From contig CAZYTO010000093.1 in NCBI GenBank assembly GCA_964650405.1, positions 1-18,335 on the forward strand: 18,335 nt of DNA, read 5' to 3'. This stretch comes from CAZYTO01 sp964650405 (GTDB taxonomy: Bacteria > Acidobacteriota > Thermoanaerobaculia > Gp7-AA8). Of the stretch, positions 14,930 to 18,335 are shown piece by piece. Below the pieces are notes generated by a model. It was not told where the DNA came from. It made no database searches and saw nothing but the letters and a program-made list of their open reading frames with translations. Within the stretch, counting starts at the first letter, position 1, and each line of letters starts with the position of its first letter. A program made the translations under genes and the position numbers.

Positions 14930-16015
14930 ATGACCGACCTGCGATTCCACTGGAGCATGTCGTCGGCGGGCGAGAAACTGAAGGGAAGCAACGCCCGCGG
15001 GGCCGTGTCCGCCGTGCCGAAGCTCGACGTCCTGGTCCGCTTCTGCCGCCAGGCCGAGGAGTGCGGCATCGAGAGCCTGCTGACGGCGTTCGGGTTCCAC
15101 CGCGCCGATCCGCTCGTCCTGGCCACGGCCCTCGGCATGCAGACCACGAAGATCAAGTTCATGTTGGCTGTCCGCTCCGGCATCGCCTCGCCGACGCTCT
15201 TCGTGCAGCAGGTCAACTCCGTGGCAGCCGTCACCAACGGGCGGATCTGCCTCAACGTCGTCGCCGGTCATACGCCCGAGGAACAGCGCTACTACGGGGA
15301 TTTCCTGGCCCACGATGAGCGCTACGAGCGCACGAACGAGTTCCTCGAAGTCTGCAACGCCTTCTGGCGCGGCGAAGGCGAGGTGAACTTCGCCGGCCGC
15401 TATTACCGGATCGAGAAGGGCAAGCTGACCCTGCCGTTCATCGCCCCCGACCGCTCCGGGCCGGAGATCTTCCTCGGCGGCAACTCCGAGCAGGCCGAGG
15501 ACCTCGCGGCGCGCCACGCCCATTGCCTGTGGCGCCTGCCCGACACGCCGCAGAACCTGGCGGGGGTGACGCCGCGCGTGACGGGCCGCGGCACCGAAGT
15601 CGGCCTTCTGATCTCGCTGATCGTCCGGCCTACCCGCGAGCAGGCCGTGGCCGCCGCCAATGCCATGCTCGAGGAGCTGGGAGGGAAGCCGCGCCGGACC
15701 CACGAGGAATTCGCCAAACGCTCCGATTCGGTCGCCTTTACCTCGACCTATCGCCTGGCGGAGACGAGCGACTGGCTCTCGCCGGTGCTCTGGTCCGGCG
15801 CCGTGCCGTACATGGGCGCGCCGGCCATGGCCCTGGTCGGCTCGCCCGACGACGTGGCCGATGCCCTGCTCGAGTACAAGTCGGCCGGGGTGACGCAGTT
15901 CCTCTTCATGGGCTGGCCGGACTTCGAAGAGATGGCCATTTTCAGCCGCGAGGTATTGCCTCGCGTGCGGGAGCGCGAGCGCGCGGAGGCGCGGCTGGTC
16001 ACATGCATCAGCTGA
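14930..16015 (+). CDS. Luciferase-like (LLM) flavin-dependent monooxygenase 1
   Basis: 361 residues, SsuD-like length. GAGGAG precedes the ATG, which lies 9 bp after the previous stop. It has the bacterial-luciferase TIM-barrel pattern: LRFHWSMSSAG at the start, KFMLAVRSGIASPTLFVQQ, then RICLNVVAGHTPEEQRYYGD and H128DERYERTNEF, matching alkanesulfonate monooxygenases. Where SsuD has R-x-H (as I recall, Arg226 and His228 of the E. coli enzyme) this protein reads L-I-S, so the substrate is probably not a simple alkanesulfonate. It would use FMNH2 and O2. Its 3' end overlaps its paralogue by 13 bp in another frame. Confidence 0.9.
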   Translation: MTDLRFHWSMSSAGEKLKGSNARGAVSAVPKLDVLVRFCRQAEECGIESLLTAFGFHRADPLVLATALGMQTTKIKFMLAVRSGIASPTLFVQQVNSVAAVTNGRICLNVVAGHTPEEQRYYGDFLAHDERYERTNEFLEVCNAFWRGEGEVNFAGRYYRIEKGKLTLPFIAPDRSGPEIFLGGNSEQAEDLAARHAHCLWRLPDTPQNLAGVTPRVTGRGTEVGLLISLIVRPTREQAVAAANAMLEELGGKPRRTHEEFAKRSDSVAFTSTYRLAETSDWLSPVLWSGAVPYMGAPAMALVGSPDDVADALLEYKSAGVTQFLFMGWPDFEEMAIFSREVLPRVRERERAEARLVTCIS

Positions 16016-17088
16016 AGTTCCACTGGCGCCTTCCGAACGGCGGCGAGCGCGGGACCTCGCGCTCCGAGCAGAACAGTCTCGCCGTGACCGGTTTGCCCGA
16101 TCTGGAGGCGCAGCTTGCCTTCTGCCGCGCGGCGGAGGAGGCGGGCATTCACTCGCTGCTCACGGACTTCGGATGGTCGAAACCCGATCCAATTCTCCTG
16201 GCCACGGTGCTGGGGATGGCCACCCGCTCGATCCAGTTCATCGTCGCCTACCGCTCGGGACTGATCTGCCCGACGAGCTTCGTCCAGCAGCTCAACACGT
16301 TGTCCTGCCTGATCAGGGGACGCTTTTCGCTGAACATCGTGGCCGGCCACTCGCCGGAGGAGCAACACTACTACGGCGACTGGCTAGACCATGACGAACG
16401 CTACGAGCGGACGGAGGAGCTCCTGGCCATCTGCCGCTCGTTCTGGGCGCAGGGTCCGGTCACGATGGAGGGGAAGCACTATCGCGTCGAGAACGGCCGA
16501 CTCAACACGCCGTTCCGCTCGGACGAGGGCCGCACCTTTCCGGAGCTGTTCATCGCCGGCAACTCTCCCGCCGCGAAGCACCTCGCCATCACCCAGGGCA
16601 CCTGCTGGATGCAGATCGCGTCGGCGCCGGAGGCGATGGCCGCCGCGGGCGCCGAGGTGCTGGATGCGGGAGTCGAGCTCGGAGCCCGCATGTCGATCAT
16701 CGCCCGCGAAACGCGCGAAGAAGCGCTCCGGGCGGCGTACGCGCTGGTGGCGGACCGGCAGGCCTTCGATCACCAGTCGGCGGAACGCGCGTTTCTGCAG
16801 AAGAGCGATTCGTCCTCCATCGCCTCGACGTACGCACTGGGCGAGCGCGAATGGCTCACCTCGTCTCTGTGGACGGGCGCCGTGCGCAGCCACGGCGCAC
16901 CGGCCATCGCCCTCGTCGGAAGCGCGGAGGAGGTGGCCGCGGCCCTCTCGGAGTATGCCGAGGCAGGCGTGTCGCAGTTCATCCTCTCCGGCTGGCCGAA
17001 GCTCGAGGAAATGCGCTTCTTCGGCCGGGAGGTGCTGCCGCGCGTGCGTCGCGTTCCCGTCGAGGCGCAAGCGGTTGCAGCCCACTGA
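16003..17088 (+). CDS. Luciferase-like (LLM) flavin-dependent monooxygenase 2
   Basis: 361 residues, exactly the length of its upstream paralogue. It starts at an ATG inside that gene's end (MHQLKFHWRLPNGG), although an upstream in-frame extension is open. Shared landmarks are QFIVAYRSGLICPTSFVQQ, FSLNIVAGHSPEEQHYYGD, H130DERYERTEELL and a C-terminal GVSQFILSGWPKLEE. In the SsuD R-x-H region it reads R-M-S, keeping the Arg that its paralogue lacks. Two equal-length adjacent, translationally coupled LLM paralogues recall LuxA/LuxB, in which only one subunit is catalytic, so a heterodimer is possible. Two sequential oxygenations would fit equally well. It is the last gene of the tight block. 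Confidence 0.9.
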   Translation: MHQLKFHWRLPNGGERGTSRSEQNSLAVTGLPDLEAQLAFCRAAEEAGIHSLLTDFGWSKPDPILLATVLGMATRSIQFIVAYRSGLICPTSFVQQLNTLSCLIRGRFSLNIVAGHSPEEQHYYGDWLDHDERYERTEELLAICRSFWAQGPVTMEGKHYRVENGRLNTPFRSDEGRTFPELFIAGNSPAAKHLAITQGTCWMQIASAPEAMAAAGAEVLDAGVELGARMSIIARETREEALRAAYALVADRQAFDHQSAERAFLQKSDSSSIASTYALGEREWLTSSLWTGAVRSHGAPAIALVGSAEEVAAALSEYAEAGVSQFILSGWPKLEEMRFFGREVLPRVRRVPVEAQAVAAH

Positions 17089-17091
17089 GCC

Positions 17092-17210
17092 TGAGCACAG
17101 CGCTGGGGCTGCACGTGAGTGTGAGCACAGCGCCAGGGCGCGCTGTATCTGAGAGAGGAAACGACGAGGGGACGGGTCACGTTTTCCTCTGTTTCCTCTG
17201 TTACCTCCGT
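17092..17210. repeat. Repeat-rich spacer after the seven-gene block
   Basis: The 211-bp gap between LLM2 and the glycosyltransferase holds no gene. It contains a 12-bp direct repeat TGAGCACAGCGC at 17092-17103 and 17122-17133 (30-bp period). A 6-bp stem CAGCGC/GCGCTG lies at 17128-17145. A longer hairpin pairs AGAGGAAACG (17154-17163) with its one-bulge complement at 17180-17190, and degenerate TTCCTCTG units run from 17182 to about 17210. The stacked hairpins could terminate the upstream transcript or protect its 3' end, but no clean GC stem with U-tract is present. Confidence 0.55.
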
Positions 17211-17299
17211 TCAGTTCCCCTGAGATAGGTGTCCAGGTCAGGCAGCGGTTGAATCGGCGCTTTTTCACACCCGCCGGGCGCCGTTCGTCTTTCCTGAAA

Positions 17300-18109
17300 A
17301 TGCTGAAGATCATCTCGAACTGCGGCCCATGCGAGCCGTTCATCGGGAGTTGCCTCGACTCGCTCCGTGCGCAGACGTTCGGGGAATGGGAGGCCTTCGT
17401 CACGGTCGATCCCTGCGGCGACCGGACGTACGAGGCCGCCCTCGAGGCCGCCTGCGGCGACCGCCGCATCCACGTGCACCGCAACGAAGAGCGCTTGTAT
17501 GCCATGGCCAACCTCATCGGCGGCATCGAGCGAAGCGCCGCGGGGCCGGACGACGTCATCGTGGTGATCGACGGCGACGACTGGCTGTACACCGATCGCG
17601 CCCTGCAGATCATCTCCGACACGTACGACCGGCACGACTGCTGGCTCACGTACGGAAGCTGGATCAGCAACCACCCCAACGATCCCGGCCGCTGGCCGGC
17701 ATACCGCGACGGCGAGACGGACTTCCGCGGCACCTACTGGCGCGCCACCGCCATTCGCACCTTCCGGAAGTGGCTATGGGATCTCGTCGACGACGCCGAC
17801 TGCCGCGACGACGACGGGAACTTCTTCCGCGTCACGGAAGACCTGGCGGTGATGTTCCCGATGCTGGAGATGAGCACGACGGCTCGGGCCCGGCACATCG
17901 CCGACGTGTTGCTCATGTACAACCGGACCAACCCGCACTGCGCCGCGGAGGTGATGCGGGAAGAGCTCTACGCGAACACGGATGTGATCCGGGCGCGCCC
18001 GGCGTATGCGCCGCTGCGGACCAGGCCGTTCGATGACGGATTCGATCCGGTGTTCGATCACATGGGGGAAAGAATCGCCGCGGCGGCGGATGCCGCCCGC
18101 GACGTTTGA
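17300..18109 (+). CDS. Family 2-type (GT-A) glycosyltransferase
   Basis: 269 residues from ATG 17300; an in-frame TTG at 17249 would add 17 residues with no homology support. The GT-A pattern is clear: an N-terminal strand LKIISNCGPCEPFIGSCLDS followed by LRAQTFGEWEAFVTVD, and the nucleotide-sugar/metal motif D91GDD94 in VVIDGDDWLYTD. A mid-protein acceptor region (YWRATAIRTFRKWLWDLVDD) and a late EDLAVMFPMLEM segment match the usual catalytic ED position. There is no membrane anchor. It transfers a sugar from a nucleotide-sugar donor; the acceptor is unknown. It might glycosylate the product of the upstream block or the small protein encoded 50 bp downstream, but a 211-bp repeat-rich gap separates it from that block. 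Confidence 0.85.
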   Translation: MLKIISNCGPCEPFIGSCLDSLRAQTFGEWEAFVTVDPCGDRTYEAALEAACGDRRIHVHRNEERLYAMANLIGGIERSAAGPDDVIVVIDGDDWLYTDRALQIISDTYDRHDCWLTYGSWISNHPNDPGRWPAYRDGETDFRGTYWRATAIRTFRKWLWDLVDDADCRDDDGNFFRVTEDLAVMFPMLEMSTTARARHIADVLLMYNRTNPHCAAEVMREELYANTDVIRARPAYAPLRTRPFDDGFDPVFDHMGERIAAAADAARDV

Positions 18110-18114
18110 TGACG

Positions 18115-18137
18115 CCGGCGTGCACGTCGCACGCCGG
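18115..18137 (+). terminator. GC-rich hairpin between glycosyltransferase and small ORF
   Basis: CCGGCGTGC (18115-18123), loop ACGTC, GCACGCCGG (18129-18137): a perfect 9-bp stem 5 bp after the glycosyltransferase stop. No T-tract follows, so termination is uncertain. It may instead set differential expression of the downstream small gene. Confidence 0.5.
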
Positions 18138-18159
18138 ACAGACGAACAGAGGTGGTGCC

Positions 18160-18335
18160 ATGGCAGGGAAAGGCGGATACCCCGCAGGTGCGGGGACGAC
18201 GGTCGAGGTCGAGCTCGATCTGATCACGGCCGAGACGCTGCTGACCGCGCTGAATACGGCGATCTACGGCGGGAGCGGCCAAGAGAAGAAAAAGAAAAAA
18301 GAGAAAGAAAACAAAGGGAAAAGGAAAAAAAAAAA
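18160..18335 (+). CDS. Small protein of unknown function, 3' end beyond window
   Basis: The ATG at 18160 has a strong AGAGGTGG ribosome site about 4 bp upstream. The first 41 codons show normal G/C-rich codon bias: a Gly-rich N-terminus (MAGKGGYPAGAG), a strand-like TTVEVELDLIT and a helix-like AETLLTALNTAIYGGSG. After that the frame continues into a Lys/Glu-rich tail encoded by an almost pure purine tract and runs off the end. The first part looks like a genuine small gene. A short Gly-rich leader next to a glycosyltransferase and near oxygenases could be a peptide precursor, but no leader or cleavage motif I know is present. No family is recognised. Confidence 0.55.
   Translation, partial: MAGKGGYPAGAGTTVEVELDLITAETLLTALNTAIYGGSGQEKKKKKEKENKGKRKKK
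18281..18335. other. A/G homopurine tract at window end
   Basis: 55 bases with a single pyrimidine (C at 18312), ending in a run of A. It follows abruptly on GC-rich coding sequence. It may be a real polylysine-encoding tail or a sequencing/assembly artefact at a contig end; the base composition cannot decide. Confidence 0.7.

Noticed and set aside
13481..15703. 740-codon open frame on the minus strand opposite the transporter and LLM genes
   Set aside because: It is antisense to well-supported genes. The translation is rich in Arg, Gly, Glu and Gln with no domain, as expected from GC-rich third-position bias.
14930..17088. Assignment of the LLM pair as ssuD or sfnG sulfur-scavenging genes
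   Set aside because: There is no flavin reductase, sulfonate ABC transporter or sulfur regulator nearby, and the SsuD active-site His is not evident. Only the broad LLM family is supported.
17092..17133. Two 12-bp direct repeats with 30-bp spacing considered as a CRISPR remnant
   Set aside because: Only two short copies, no cas genes, and the copies form part of small hairpins typical of a spacer region.
17180..17210. T/C-rich run considered as a rho-independent terminator tail
   Set aside because: The run is interrupted by C and G throughout and is not preceded by a compact GC stem. It is better described as a degenerate TTCCTCTG mini-repeat.

Overview
The window comes from a GC-rich bacterium. 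Three things suggest a soil or sediment lineage such as Acidobacteriota or a deltaproteobacterial-type group: hprK sits directly before rapZ, most genes have strong G/C third-position bias, and many short intergenic mini-repeats separate the genes. The taxonomic guess is inference; there is no rRNA gene to test it. No tRNA, CRISPR array or transposase gene was seen.

Layout. (1) 1-1884: the 3' part of hprK and a complete rapZ, separated by a 256-bp spacer that is almost entirely a large inverted repeat. (2) 1885-4203: a visibly less GC-rich gene for a secreted, Cys-rich protein ending in a metalloprotease-like HExxHxxG motif. It is flanked by two exact inverted copies of a 23-bp palindromic repeat and followed by about 500 bp of non-coding, hairpin-rich DNA. 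(3) 4204-5483: a DinB-superfamily protein and an ECF-type sigma factor. (4) 9833-5440, minus strand: four tightly overlapping genes for exported proteins (a beta-propeller protein, two SCO/SenC thioredoxin-like proteins and a cytochrome c/periplasmic-binding-protein fusion). They look like one envelope redox operon with copper-linked chaperones.

(5) 9955-17088, plus strand: seven genes with gaps of at most 14 bp or outright overlaps, probably one transcript. They encode a DHQ-dehydratase-like/shikimate-dehydrogenase fusion whose dehydratase half has lost its catalytic His and Lys; two tandem paralogous small beta-rich proteins; an acyl-CoA-dehydrogenase-fold flavoprotein that appears to lack the catalytic Glu; an EamA-like multi-pass membrane protein fused to a YwlE-like phosphatase domain; and two tandem luciferase-like (LLM) flavin monooxygenases of identical length. 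A 14-bp near-palindrome lies just upstream. (6) 17300-18335: a family 2 glycosyltransferase and the start of a small unidentified protein whose reading frame enters an almost pure A/G tract at the window end.

The seven-gene block is the best candidate for an undescribed system. The mix of dehydrogenase, two classes of flavin oxygenase, exporter and phosphatase is what one would expect of a small specialised-metabolite or organo-heteroatom pathway. No core scaffold enzyme (NRPS, PKS, terpene synthase) is present, so substrate and product are unknown. The glycosyltransferase and small protein may or may not belong to it, because a 211-bp repeat-rich gap intervenes.
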